Shown: positions 37,671-47,659 of the stretch, one piece after another
Position numbering within the stretch: the first letter of the stretch is position 1
Layout of the letters: the number at the start of each line of letters is the position of its first letter
Source: Massilia sp. Root133
Lineage (GTDB): Bacteria > Pseudomonadota > Gammaproteobacteria > Burkholderiales > Burkholderiaceae_D
Assembly (NCBI RefSeq): GCF_001426525.1
Contig: NZ_LMEW01000034.1
Location: 420,766-484,765 of the forward strand
Length of the DNA: 64,000 nt
Reading direction: 5' to 3'
Program-made: the position numbers and the translations under genes
The notes under the pieces: model-generated
What the model saw: the letters and a program-made list of their open reading frames with translations, nothing else
The model's database searches: none
What the model was told of the DNA's origin: nothing

Positions 37671-38632
37671 TTAAGAAAATTCGAAACCTTCCACATCGGC
37701 CAGTTCGCTCGTGTACGGCAGGTCCGCGCCGCGGCGCGAGCAGGTGACGGCGGCGGCGCGCGCGGCGAAACGCAACGCCTCCACCAGTTCGTCCTGGGGC
37801 AGGCCTTCCACCGCGCGCCGCGTGAGCTTGCCGGCGCGCTGCAGCCATGCGAGCAGGCCGGCCTGGAACGTGTCGCCCGCGCCGACCGTGTCCACGACCG
37901 TGACGGGCACGGCCGGCACTTCCACCGCCAGTTGCGACCGCGTGACCGCCACCACGCCCCGCTCGCCCCATGTCACGACGACGAGGGCCACGCCTGCTTC
38001 CAGCGACTCCGCGATGAACGTGTCGACGCGCATGCCCGGATACAGCGCGTGGATGTCTTCCTCGCTGACCTTGAGCACGTCGGCGCGGCGCTGCATCCAG
38101 CGCACGGACTCGCGCCACATGCCGACGTCGGGCTCGATGGTCAGCCGGACGTTCGGGTCGTAGACGATCAGGCTGCGGCCACGCTGGCGCTCGACCAGCG
38201 CGCGCAAGGTGGACGCCACCGGCTCGACGACCATGCAGTACGAGCCCACGTGGATTGCCGCCGCGTCGGCGGGCACGCCGGCCAGGTCGGCCTGGGTGAC
38301 CATGCGGTCGGCCGTGCCGCTGCCGTAGAACGTGTAGAGGGGCACGCCGCGGTCGTCGACGCTGACCATCACGAGCGCGGTGGGTGCGTCCGGACGCGGC
38401 GCGGCGGACAGGTCGACGCCCTCGGTCGCCAGCGCCGCGTGCAGCTTGCGGCCGAACAGGTCGCGCGACAGGCCGCCGAAGAACGACGCGGTGCCGCCCA
38501 GCCGCGCCACGCCGGTCGCCAGGTTGAACGGCGAACCGCCCTGGCAGGCCGACAGGCCGATGGCGACCGCCTGCTGCTCTACCCCCTCCCCCGTCGCGAA
38601 CACATCGAACAACGCTTCACCACACACTACGA

Positions 38633-38636
<4 letters not shown>
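37671..38636 (-). CDS. fructokinase (PfkB/ribokinase family)
   Basis: A 321-aa carbohydrate kinase: N-terminal VVCGEALFDVFATG, the first PfkB signature around GGSPFNLATGVARLGG (about 33-48) and the C-terminal DTVGAGDTFQAGLLAWL containing the catalytic Asp (GAGD). It phosphorylates fructose to fructose-6-phosphate with ATP. It is the last gene of the operon: the ATG overlaps the ABC ATPase stop (38633-38636), with AGGAGGA just upstream. Substrate assignment rests on the family and the fructan context; 2-keto-3-deoxygluconate kinases share the fold. Confidence 0.88.
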
Positions 38637-39702
<1,066 letters not shown>

Positions 39703-39721
<19 letters not shown>

Positions 39722-42039
39722 GCCGAGGCCTCCGCATCCAGCCCGCCCATGCGCCATACTTTCAGCCTGACGACGCGGTCGCCGGGCGCCGCGACCAGAC
39801 CGAGCCCGGTCGCATCGGGCCGCGACGGATACATCCGGCTCGTGATGCTCTTGCGTTCGTTGACATAGGCTTCCACCATCGACCGGTCCAGGAACACGCG
39901 CAGGCGCACGTGCTCGCCGCGCAGGTCGAACGCGCCGCCCTGCACGCCGCGCGAGCGGGCGCCAGCGTCCAGCGTCGTGTGCGTGCGGTCGATCTCGAAA
40001 CGCTTGCGCGCGGTATCCACGACGAGGTCCGTGTGCTCGGCATCGTCGGGCGTCTTGCGGACGACGAGCCCGCGCCGCGGGTGGCCGTCCGCCGCGAGTT
40101 CCAGTTCCACCTCCAGCGCGTCGCCCTTGATCGTTGCCAGCCGGGCCGCCGCCGCGGCGGGCGTGACGTCGGCCAGGTCCAGCAGCAGGTCCTGGCGCAG
40201 GCTCCGGAGTTCGTCGATGGGGGCCAGGCGCAGGTCGTCGTCCGGGCCGATCGCGAGCGTGATGGGCAGGCCCGCGTTGTGGGCCCAGCCGCTCGCCCAT
40301 TCGTCGCGCAGGCTGCGTTCGCCCTGGGCGATCGAAAACACGATGGTCCGTCCCGTCCTTGGATCGACGAAGCCGCTGGGACCGGAAAAATGGTGGTCGC
40401 CCAGGTCGAACACGCGCGGGGCCTCGCTGTCCGGCACGAAGCGCGCGGCGGCGGGGTCGAACACGCCGATCCAGTAGTACGCCTGCGCCCCCACGTCCGT
40501 GAGGAACACGTGACGGGGGCGGCCGTCCGTCCCCATCCCGATCGGCAGCAGCATGGGCAGCTCGAACGTCTTGTCGAAGCCGGGATAGCGTTTCGCATCG
40601 AGCGTGAACAGCGGCCCCCGATAACGCCAGTGGACGAGGTCGGACGATTCGTGGACGAGCGCCGTGCCGCTGCCGCCCGCGATCCGCGAGCCCACGAGCT
40701 GGAACCAGCGGTCGCCGGCATTGTCGCGGAACACGAACGGGTCGCGGAAATCGCCCGTGTGCCCGGGGCCCGGCTGCTGCTCGGTCACCGGCACGGGATA
40801 TTTCATCCACCGCACCAGGTCCGCATCCGCAGGCCGCGCGAGCCCGGTGCGCTCGTGGATGGGCGCCTTGTCGTTCCCCGCCGTGAAGAACAGCACCGGC
40901 GTGCCGTCCCGCGCATGCGTGGCGCTGCCGGACCAGATGCCGTCCGGCGCGAGCGTGTCGTCTTCCGGCGCCAGCGCGATGGGCAGCTCGCGCCAGTGCA
41001 CCATGTCCGGGCTGGCCCAGTGCCCCCAATGGATCTGGTGCCAGAACGGGCCGAACGGGTTCTTCTGGAAAAACAGGTGATAGCGGCCGTCCTGGTAGAA
41101 CGGCGCATGCGGTTCGTTCATCCAGCCGGAATCCGGCATCGCGTGGTACTGCGGACGATGACGGTCGCCGGCGAACGTGACCGGTGCGATGGTGACATCG
41201 GCCTGCGCCAGCGCGGGCGCCCTGCCGCCGTGGGCCGCCAGGTCCGCATGCACGCGGCGGGCGATGTCCGCGCCCGGCGCGGCGCCCGCCGCGATCCGGA
41301 CCTCGTCCATCAGGCCGAGGAAGGTATTCAGCTGGAACACCCCCTCCACGGTGCGCGGCTGCGAATAGCGGCCGATCGTCAGCGCCCGCGCGGGCAACGC
41401 GAAGCTGCCCTGCGCCGGCGCCGAGCCGGCGGCCACCTGTTCTCCGTCGAGGAACAGCCGGACCACGCGGCCGCGCGGATCGTAGCTCGCCGCCACGTGC
41501 GACCACGCGTCCCTGGGCAGCTTGCGGTCGCTCACGCGCAGGTCGAATTCCCCGCTGCCGAACCCCAGCTTGATGCCCCAGGTGCCGAAGCGATACATCC
41601 CGAACGCGAAGCCGGTCTTGCTGCCCTCGTCGAACTGGCTCAGGAACGCCGAGTACTGGCCGCCGTCGCCCCATTCGAACGCATGCGGCGCGACCCACGC
41701 ACTGATCGTCCAGCCGGCGCCCAGCTGCGCCGCCGTGAGGCCGGGTGCCGTGATATCCGTCGAGTAGCCGTCGAACAGCAGGCAGCCGCCCCTGATGCAT
41801 GCGCCGGCCGGGCGCCACAGCGGGTCGGAATCCGGCTTGAAGCGGGCATGGTTGAAGACGTACTCGACGGGGTCGTAGCGGCCCGAGACCGCTTCCATCG
41901 TCCTGCTGCCGCGCTGCTCGTCGAGCGGCCAGGCGGCGATGTCGGTGGCCGCCCCGGCACGGGCCGGCGCGAGCAGCGCCAGCAGCATTGCCGCCACGCC
42001 GCGCCGCCACGGCCGCCTTTCATGGTTGAAGGGAATCAC
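39703..42039 (-). CDS. exported LamG-GH32 protein with Glu at the nucleophile position
   Basis: A 778-aa protein: signal peptide (basic n-region HERRPWRR, then AAMLLALLAPARAGA), a concanavalin/LamG-like domain (about 35-260, with GWTISAWVAP and VRLFLDGEQVA), then a GH32 propeller and C-terminal sandwich. The motif normally WMNDPNG reads WMNEPHAP, so the nucleophile Asp is Glu (E309). RDP (432-434) and the acid/base candidate FELP (E493) are present. This looks like a distinct GH32 branch acting on extracellular or periplasmic fructan, with LamG for binding or as a structural module. The GTG at 42039 is chosen as start because GGAGGA lies 6 bases upstream; an ATG at 42075 would overlap the previous stop. 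Confidence 0.8.
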
Positions 42040-42059
42040 GGTGTCTCCTCCATGATGGT

Positions 42060-42077
42060 TGTCCATCGTTGTCATTC
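42060..42077. promoter_or_regulatory. internal LacI operator-like site upstream of LamG-GH32
   Basis: TGTCCATCGTTGTCATTC resembles the two perfect locus operators with one change in the core (A to T) and one at the edge. It lies at the junction of the clan GH-J gene end and the LamG-GH32 start, so it could mark an internal regulated promoter. Confidence 0.45.
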
Positions 42078-43049
42078 CGGTGCCAAAATATCGTCCAGCC
42101 GGTAGCGGCCATGCTCGAAGCGCAGCGGGATCGGGTCGCTGATCTGGCCGACGAACTGGCCGTCCGGCCCGGCATCGAGAAAGGCCATCAGGCAGTCCTC
42201 GCCCGTCACCGGGTCGCGCAGGATCTTGCCCGCGTAGCGCCGGCACGGTACGTCGCCATCCAGGAAGCCTTCGGCCGGTTGCCATGGGCCGAGCGGCGTC
42301 TCGGCCACGAGGTAGTGCGTGCCCGAGACGCCGCCGTCCTGCTGCGCGCGCTGCGCCTCGGCCCAGTGGTCGCGCACGTTGCAGAAGGTGCAGAACCACC
42401 GCCCGTCGCGCGCGAACACCTGCGGCACTTCCAGCTGGCCGTAATGGCCGCCCTCGTACACGGGGGCCGTCGCTTCCCAGTGCACGAGGTCGGGCGAGAC
42501 GGCGTGGCCGATGACGCCGCGCTCGAATTTCGGCCCGTCGTTGCGGCGCGCCGTGAAGAACATGTGGTACATGCCGTCGATCCGGTCCGGCAGCACCCAC
42601 GGGTCGCGCAGGGCGCGGTCGTGCCAGCGGTCCTCCGCATGTTCTTCGTAAAAGCGTGCGTCGAGATCCAGCGCGAGGCCGTCGCCCACGCGCATCCACG
42701 GGCCGTCGATGCTGTCGGACGTGGCGTGGCCGATGCGCTGGCGCAGGCCGTTCTCGGCACGGCACGTGCCCGTGTAGAACAGGTGGTAGCGGCCTTCCGC
42801 ATGGATCACGGAACCGGTCCACGTCGTGAAGTCGTCCCATGCGGGTCCGGCGGACGGCCCGAACACGGTGCCGCGGTAATCCCACTGTCTCAGGTCGCGC
42901 GACACGGCGTGGCCGACCGAGACGTTCCAGTGGCGCAGGTCCGGATCGCCGATGGCGCGGTCGGCCTGCAGCATGAACAGGTGCTGGGCGCCGCCTTCCG
43001 CGTAGTGCCAGAAATCCCAGATGTATTTGTCGTCGAGTTTGAGTGTCAT
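42072..43049 (-). CDS. intracellular clan GH-J fructosidase-like enzyme
   Basis: A 325-aa single-propeller enzyme without a signal peptide. Catalytic markers resemble GH68/GH32: WDFW (D12, nucleophile), RDP (148-150) and QLEVPQVF (E207, acid/base). There is no C-terminal beta-sandwich, so it is shorter than usual GH32 proteins (about 480 aa). The likely job is hydrolysis of imported sucrose or fructo-oligosaccharides in the cytoplasm, feeding the fructokinase. It lies 15 bp after the permease gene in the operon. GH43-like or GH68-like labels are possible alternatives. Confidence 0.75.
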   Translation of the reverse strand: MTLKLDDKYIWDFWHYAEGGAQHLFMLQADRAIGDPDLRHWNVSVGHAVSRDLRQWDYRGTVFGPSAGPAWDDFTTWTGSVIHAEGRYHLFYTGTCRAENGLRQRIGHATSDSIDGPWMRVGDGLALDLDARFYEEHAEDRWHDRALRDPWVLPDRIDGMYHMFFTARRNDGPKFERGVIGHAVSPDLVHWEATAPVYEGGHYGQLEVPQVFARDGRWFCTFCNVRDHWAEAQRAQQDGGVSGTHYLVAETPLGPWQPAEGFLDGDVPCRRYAGKILRDPVTGEDCLMAFLDAGPDGQFVGQISDPIPLRFEHGRYRLDDILAPE

Positions 43050-43064
43050 GATGATTGAATCGAT

Positions 43065-43937
43065 TCAGCCCTTGATGCCGGAACCCGCCACCGAGGCGAC
43101 GAACTGGCGCTGGAACGCGAGGAATACGGCGAGCACGGGCAGCGTGACCACGGACGCATAGGCCATGATCTGGCCCCAGGAATTGGAACGCCCGAAGAAT
43201 TGCTGGATGCCCGGCTGCACGGGGCGCGCCGCTTCGCCCTGCACGACCATGATGGGCCACAGGTACTGGTTCCACGCCGCGATGAAGAGCACGATCGCGG
43301 CCGTCGCGATCACCGGACGGCTGTTGGGCAGGATGATGCGGAAGAACAGGGTCCACGGTCCGGCGCCGTCCATCCTGGCGGCTTCGTCCAGCTCGCGCGG
43401 GATGTCGCGGAAAAACTGGTAGAACAGGAAGACGCAGAAGGCGTTGGCGAGGAACGGGATGATCTGCACGTGCAGGCTGTTGAACCAGCCGATGTGCCAC
43501 GTCAGCGCGCCTTGTTCGATGCCGGGCCACGGCAGGCGCGCGACCAGCGACAGCAAGGGAATCGCGATGACTTCGAACGGGACGATCATCAGCGCGACCA
43601 CCACGGCCAGCACCGCGCGGCGGCCGCGCCAGCGCATGCGGCTCAGGGAAAACGCGAGCATGCTGTTGACCAGGACGCCGCCCACGACGACGCACGCGGC
43701 GATGATCGTGGAATTCAGCAGGAACAGCGGGAGGTTGCTGCGCTCGAAGATGGCCGCGTAGTTGGCCAGCGACCATCCCGCATCGGGGACGAAGGCGGAC
43801 CAGCTGGCGAGGTTGGCGAAGATGGCGTCGTCGCGCTTGAACGACGACGCGAACATGAACAGCAGCGGCGCCGCGAACACGATCCCGAGCACGCCCATGA
43901 CGGCGGCCAGCAAGGCGGTGCGGAGGAACGGCTTCAT
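43065..43937 (-). CDS. carbohydrate ABC transporter permease (MalG-like)
   Basis: A 290-aa inner-membrane protein with six hydrophobic segments and the EAA loop DEAARMDGAGPWTLFFRIIL (about 195-214), which docks to the ATPase. MalG/UgpE-type features are the N-terminal single helix followed by an FKRDDAIF segment and a C-terminal end SVAGSGIKG. It forms the transmembrane channel with the neighbouring MalF-like permease, whose stop it overlaps (43934-43937). Confidence 0.92.
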   Translation of the reverse strand: MKPFLRTALLAAVMGVLGIVFAAPLLFMFASSFKRDDAIFANLASWSAFVPDAGWSLANYAAIFERSNLPLFLLNSTIIAACVVVGGVLVNSMLAFSLSRMRWRGRRAVLAVVVALMIVPFEVIAIPLLSLVARLPWPGIEQGALTWHIGWFNSLHVQIIPFLANAFCVFLFYQFFRDIPRELDEAARMDGAGPWTLFFRIILPNSRPVIATAAIVLFIAAWNQYLWPIMVVQGEAARPVQPGIQQFFGRSNSWGQIMAYASVVTLPVLAVFLAFQRQFVASVAGSGIKG

Positions 43938-45004
43938 GCGTTCTCCCCCCGCGCGACGAGGACGCGCTGCAGCACCGCGACCAGCAGCACGATGCCGAAG
44001 AAGACCATGGCGATGGTCGAGCCGTAACCGATGTCCTGCTGGCGGAAGCCGGTGCGCACCGCGTGGTACACGACGGTCGTGGTCGAATCGAGCGGTCCGC
44101 CCTGCGTCATCACATCCACTTGCGTGAACAGGCCGAACGCCAGCAGCAGGGTCGACACGACGACGAAGACGATCGTGTTGCGCAGCCCCGGCAAGGTAAC
44201 GTGCACGAAGCGCTGCCACGCATTCGCGCCCATCAGGGTCGCGGCCTCGTATAGCTCCGGCGAGATCGACTGCAGGCCCGCGAGGAACACGAGCATCTGG
44301 AATCCCGCGCCCTGCCAGGCCGACATGATGGCGATGGCGGGCAGCGCATAGCGGGGCTCGCCCAGCCAGTCCGGCCCGACGTTCGGATCGCCCGTCACGG
44401 CGCGCAGCAGCTCGTTGATCATGCCGCGGTCGGTGTTCAGCATGAACGACCAGACGATAGCCGCGACCACCATCGACGTCACGACGGGCGCGAAATACAC
44501 GGTGCGGAAGAAGACGCGCCCGGCGATGCGCTGGTTCACCAGCAGCGCCAGCCCCAGCGCCGCGCCGCATTGCAGCGGCAGCACCAGCAGCGCGAACAGG
44601 AAGGTGTTGATGAGGGAGCGGTAGAACAGCGGGTCCGTCGCGGCCAGCACGAACCGGCGCTCGCCGAACCGGACCTGCCACGCGGGGCGGTATTGCGCCA
44701 GGCCAGGGTGCGCGCGGCGCGTCTGGCGCCACGTCGGGAAGCGGATACCCTCCTCGTCGCGCAACGCCGCGCCGGCCGCGTCGCGCAGCGGCTCCACCTC
44801 GACCACCTGCAGCGCCAGCAGGCGCCGGTAGTTCTCCAGGCCGACGTAGCGGGTCGGCTCCGGCGAGACCAGCCGGTGATCGGTGAACGTGGCGCCGGCC
44901 GCGAACAGCAGCGGCAACAGCAGGAAGAGGCCGAGCAGCAGCAGCGCCGGACCGGTGAAGCCGGCGATCGCCAACGGATGGTCGCGGCCGGGCAGCGTCT
45001 TCAT
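43934..45004 (-). CDS. carbohydrate ABC transporter permease (MalF-like)
   Basis: A 356-aa permease with TM1 near residues 13-38, an unusually long periplasmic insert (about 50-125) between the first and second helices, then five more helices. The EAA loop is EAATLMGANAWQRFVHVTLP. Long inserts of this kind are found in MalF, where they contact the binding protein. It overlaps the substrate-binding protein stop by 4 bp (45001-45004) and the MalG-like gene at the other end. Confidence 0.92.
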   Translation of the reverse strand: MKTLPGRDHPLAIAGFTGPALLLLGLFLLLPLLFAAGATFTDHRLVSPEPTRYVGLENYRRLLALQVVEVEPLRDAAGAALRDEEGIRFPTWRQTRRAHPGLAQYRPAWQVRFGERRFVLAATDPLFYRSLINTFLFALLVLPLQCGAALGLALLVNQRIAGRVFFRTVYFAPVVTSMVVAAIVWSFMLNTDRGMINELLRAVTGDPNVGPDWLGEPRYALPAIAIMSAWQGAGFQMLVFLAGLQSISPELYEAATLMGANAWQRFVHVTLPGLRNTIVFVVVSTLLLAFGLFTQVDVMTQGGPLDSTTTVVYHAVRTGFRQQDIGYGSTIAMVFFGIVLLVAVLQRVLVARGENA

Positions 45005-46272
45005 TGGCGCGCCACCGCTTCGCGTCGGATGAATCCGTAGCCGCCGTTGCGGGCGATGTCGTGTTCGATCGTCTCGACCGCCTCGTCCATCGCCTCGGCC
45101 GCATCCTTCCCGGCACGGACATCCGCCATGGCTTTCTCGAACGCCGCCGAGATCGCGGGATAGCCCGGCGTCGCGGGCCGCGGCCGCGCGTAGCGGGCGG
45201 CGAAATCGAAATAGATGCGCCAGGCGCCGCCCGGGCGGTAGTGCGTCGTGAGCGCCGCGGCATCCGCCGTGACGGGGACCAGTCCGGTCATGTGCGAGAA
45301 CCCGGCCATCTCCGGCGCGGACAGCACGTGCTCGAGAAACGCCGCGGCGCCCGCCGGATAAGGACAGCTGCTCGACACCGCCCATTGCCAGGACGCCGCG
45401 CCGATCCGGGGGCCATGGCCGAAATCGGGCGGCGGCATCACGACGAGATCGGCGCCGAAGCGTTCGCTGTAGTCGCGCGCCTTCCACGACCCGGTGTACT
45501 GGAGCAGCGAGCGCCCCTGTTCGAAGCTCTTGTCGTCGGCGGGAGTGCGTTCGGCGAGACGGTCCCTGAACAGGCGGCCGTAGTAGCGGGCGACGCCCAC
45601 GGCGGCGTCGCCGTTGAGCACACCGTCGACGCGCAGGTAGTTGCCGCGGTCGATCAGGTCCGCCCCCGCGCTCTCGAGCCAGGGAGAGAAGGCATAGCTG
45701 AACCACTCGCCTGTCGACTTGCCGTTCAGGTCGAGCGGATAGCGGTAATGACCGGCGCGCTTGACCTTCAGGAGGATGTCGTGGAGCTCGCGCGCCGAGT
45801 ACGGCTGTTCGATGGTCGCCACGCGGATGCCCTCGGCGGCGAGGCGCGACCGGCGCGCGAACAGCGCCAGCACGACGTCGAACTGGCCCACGCTGTAGAG
45901 CCGTCCCCGGTACGTGCCGCGCCCGCCCGGCAGCAACGGTTGCACTACCGACGCCGGCAGCAGCCGGTCGAGCGGACGGATCGTGCCGGCCCACGCGAAG
46001 TTCGGCACGGCCGGCTGGTCGATCGCCATCACGCACGGCAGGTGCCCGACGAGGGACGCCGCCGTGATCGATTCCGTGTACGTGCCTTGCGGGATCGTCT
46101 CGACGACGACCTTCCACTTGTCCTGGGCGCGGTTGAACCGGTCGACCATGTTCCGGCTCGCGACCATTTCGGCGTCGCCGGTATCGTGGCGCCACACGGT
46201 AATGTCGATGGGCGCCGCCAGGGCGGGCGACGCCACCATGGCGAGTACCGGAAGCAGCGCCCGTTTCATCAT
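45001..46272 (-). CDS. sugar ABC transporter substrate-binding protein
   Basis: A 423-aa periplasmic extracellular solute-binding protein (family 1/CUT1). The signal peptide MMKRALLPVLAMVASPALA is followed directly by ITVWRHDTGDAEMVASRNMV, the typical beta1 and helix start. Trp/Tyr-rich pocket segments such as WFSYAFSPWLESAG suit sugar stacking. The ATGATG start at 46272 overlaps the lacI stop (TGA at 46271-46269). Likely ligand: sucrose or short fructo-oligosaccharide, inferred from the operon. Confidence 0.9.
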   Translation of the reverse strand: MMKRALLPVLAMVASPALAAPIDITVWRHDTGDAEMVASRNMVDRFNRAQDKWKVVVETIPQGTYTESITAASLVGHLPCVMAIDQPAVPNFAWAGTIRPLDRLLPASVVQPLLPGGRGTYRGRLYSVGQFDVVLALFARRSRLAAEGIRVATIEQPYSARELHDILLKVKRAGHYRYPLDLNGKSTGEWFSYAFSPWLESAGADLIDRGNYLRVDGVLNGDAAVGVARYYGRLFRDRLAERTPADDKSFEQGRSLLQYTGSWKARDYSERFGADLVVMPPPDFGHGPRIGAASWQWAVSSSCPYPAGAAAFLEHVLSAPEMAGFSHMTGLVPVTADAAALTTHYRPGGAWRIYFDFAARYARPRPATPGYPAISAAFEKAMADVRAGKDAAEAMDEAVETIEHDIARNGGYGFIRREAVARQ

Positions 46273-47294
46273 TGTCCCGCCTTCCCGCCCGACGGCGCCG
46301 CCACGGTACCGCGCAGCACGGCGCGGCATGGCACGCGGACGATGCCCGGCGCCAGGTCCTTGGCGAGCGCCCGGCGCGCGGCGAGTGCACCGATCTCGCG
46401 ATACGGCAGGGTGACGGTCGTCAGGCCGGGATCGGACGCCTCCGACAGAAGCCGGAAGTCGTCGAAGCCGACGACGGACACGTCTTCCGGCACCCGGAGG
46501 CCGCGCCGCTGCAGCAGGAAGATCACGCGGATCGCCATCTTGTCGTTCCCGCACAGGATGGCCGTGGGACGTTCGGCGCCCGCGAACAGGCCGTCGATCG
46601 TCGTCCGCAACTGCGCGAACTCGTCCTCGACACCGGGCGTGGCGCCGTGCAGCAGCCAGGCGTCGTTCGGCCGTACGCCGTGGTCCTGCATGGCGCGGCG
46701 AAACCCCTGCAGGCGCAGGCGCGTCGCCACCATGCCCTCGATCAGCTGCAGGAACGCGATCTTGCGGTGACCGGCGCGCAGCACGGTCTCGGCCGCCGCA
46801 TAGCCGCCGCCCTCGTCGTCCGGGATGACCTCCGCGAACCGCGATGCCGCTTCGAAGCAGTTCGCGAGCACGGCCGGCGTCTGGCCCAGCGTGTCGGTGA
46901 CCGTCACGGGACGGTGGAACGTGGTGGCGAAGATGATCGCTTCGACGCGGCGGGTGCGCATGTCGGCCACCAGGCGGCTGGCGACGTGCGCCTGTCCGCC
47001 CGTCTCGCCGATGATGAGCATCTTTCCCAGGTCTTCGCACACGGACTGGATGCCCTTGATGATCTCGGACGAATCGGGGGTCGTGGTGAGCTGGTCCGCG
47101 ATGACGGCCACGAGATCGGTCGGACGCCCGCGCAGCATGCGCGCGGCGGCGGACGGCGCGAAGTCGAGCGCCTGCATGGCGTGCTCGATCCGCTTGCGCG
47201 TCTTTTCCGACACGCTGCTCGCGTCGTTGAGCACGCGCGACACGGTCTTGATCGATACGCCGGCTTTTTCGGCGACATCGTGAATGGTCGACAC
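46269..47294 (-). CDS. LacI family regulator of the sucrose/fructan operon
   Basis: A 341-aa repressor. The HTH/hinge is VSTIHDVAEKAGVSIKTVSR, VLNDASSVSEKT and a minor-groove hinge near PSAAARMLRG; a two-lobe periplasmic-binding-like effector domain follows. The GTG at 47294 is preferred because GGAGGA lies 6 bases upstream and the HTH then begins at residue 1 as usual; an ATG at 47381 would lie inside the operator. It is the first gene of its own operon (lacI-ABC-GH-frk), with operator 72 bp upstream at 47366-47383, so autoregulation with sugar as inducer is expected. Confidence 0.9.
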   Translation of the reverse strand: MSTIHDVAEKAGVSIKTVSRVLNDASSVSEKTRKRIEHAMQALDFAPSAAARMLRGRPTDLVAVIADQLTTTPDSSEIIKGIQSVCEDLGKMLIIGETGGQAHVASRLVADMRTRRVEAIIFATTFHRPVTVTDTLGQTPAVLANCFEAASRFAEVIPDDEGGGYAAAETVLRAGHRKIAFLQLIEGMVATRLRLQGFRRAMQDHGVRPNDAWLLHGATPGVEDEFAQLRTTIDGLFAGAERPTAILCGNDKMAIRVIFLLQRRGLRVPEDVSVVGFDDFRLLSEASDPGLTTVTLPYREIGALAARRALAKDLAPGIVRVPCRAVLRGTVAAPSGGKAGQ

Positions 47295-47365
47295 CTCGTC
47301 TCCTCCGCCCCTTCGGGTCTTCGAACTGGTCAGCGTCGGCGTCGCGGTCGTCTTTCGCCGCGATT

Positions 47366-47383
47366 TGTCCAACGTTGTCATTT
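47366..47383. promoter_or_regulatory. LacI-type operator upstream of lacI/ABC operon
   Basis: TGTCCAACGTTGTCATTT, identical to 37638-37655. Both lie 72 bp upstream of the start codon they serve (counting to 47294 and 37566), which strengthens the operator reading. Confidence 0.75.
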
Positions 47384-47456
47384 GACCGAATGCTATCGGC
47401 TTTTCGGGCCGTGGTCAACAACTTCAGGTGGGGGAGCGGTGTGGAAGGAGAATGAA

Positions 47457-47527
47457 AGGCGAGGACGTGAGTCGAACACGTCTGAACGGCTTTGCAAGCC
47501 GTCGCATAACCGCTTTGCTACCTCGCC
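47457..47527 (-). tRNA. tRNA-Cys (anticodon GCA)
   Basis: Read on the minus strand: 7-bp acceptor stem GGCGAGG/CCTCGCC, D arm with GCGGTTATGC, anticodon stem GACGG/AGCCG-type around the loop CTTGCAA (anticodon GCA), T arm ACGTG-TTCGACT-CACGT, and discriminator U. The length is 71 nt and CCA is not encoded. The order and the short variable loop match bacterial tRNA-Cys. Confidence 0.95.
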
Positions 47528-47659
47528 GTAAACAATGATAGGCGGGTATCCATGACGGGTATCTGTGCCATATCAAGCAAACGCACCGCCGTGGTGCGGC
47601 ACTTACCTGCCGGATTCTGGTCAAACGTGTTTCCAGCCCTGCTTCGGAGGCATCGCATC

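Noticed and set aside
46269..47381. ATG at 47381 as start of the LacI gene (MTTLDKS...)
   Set aside because: It lies inside the operator that is repeated, non-coding, at 37638; the GTG at 47294 has a GGAGGA site and places the HTH at the N-terminus as usual.
47457..47527. tRNA-Cys as integration site for a mobile island
   Set aside because: No direct repeat of the tRNA 3' end and no integrase nearby in the window.
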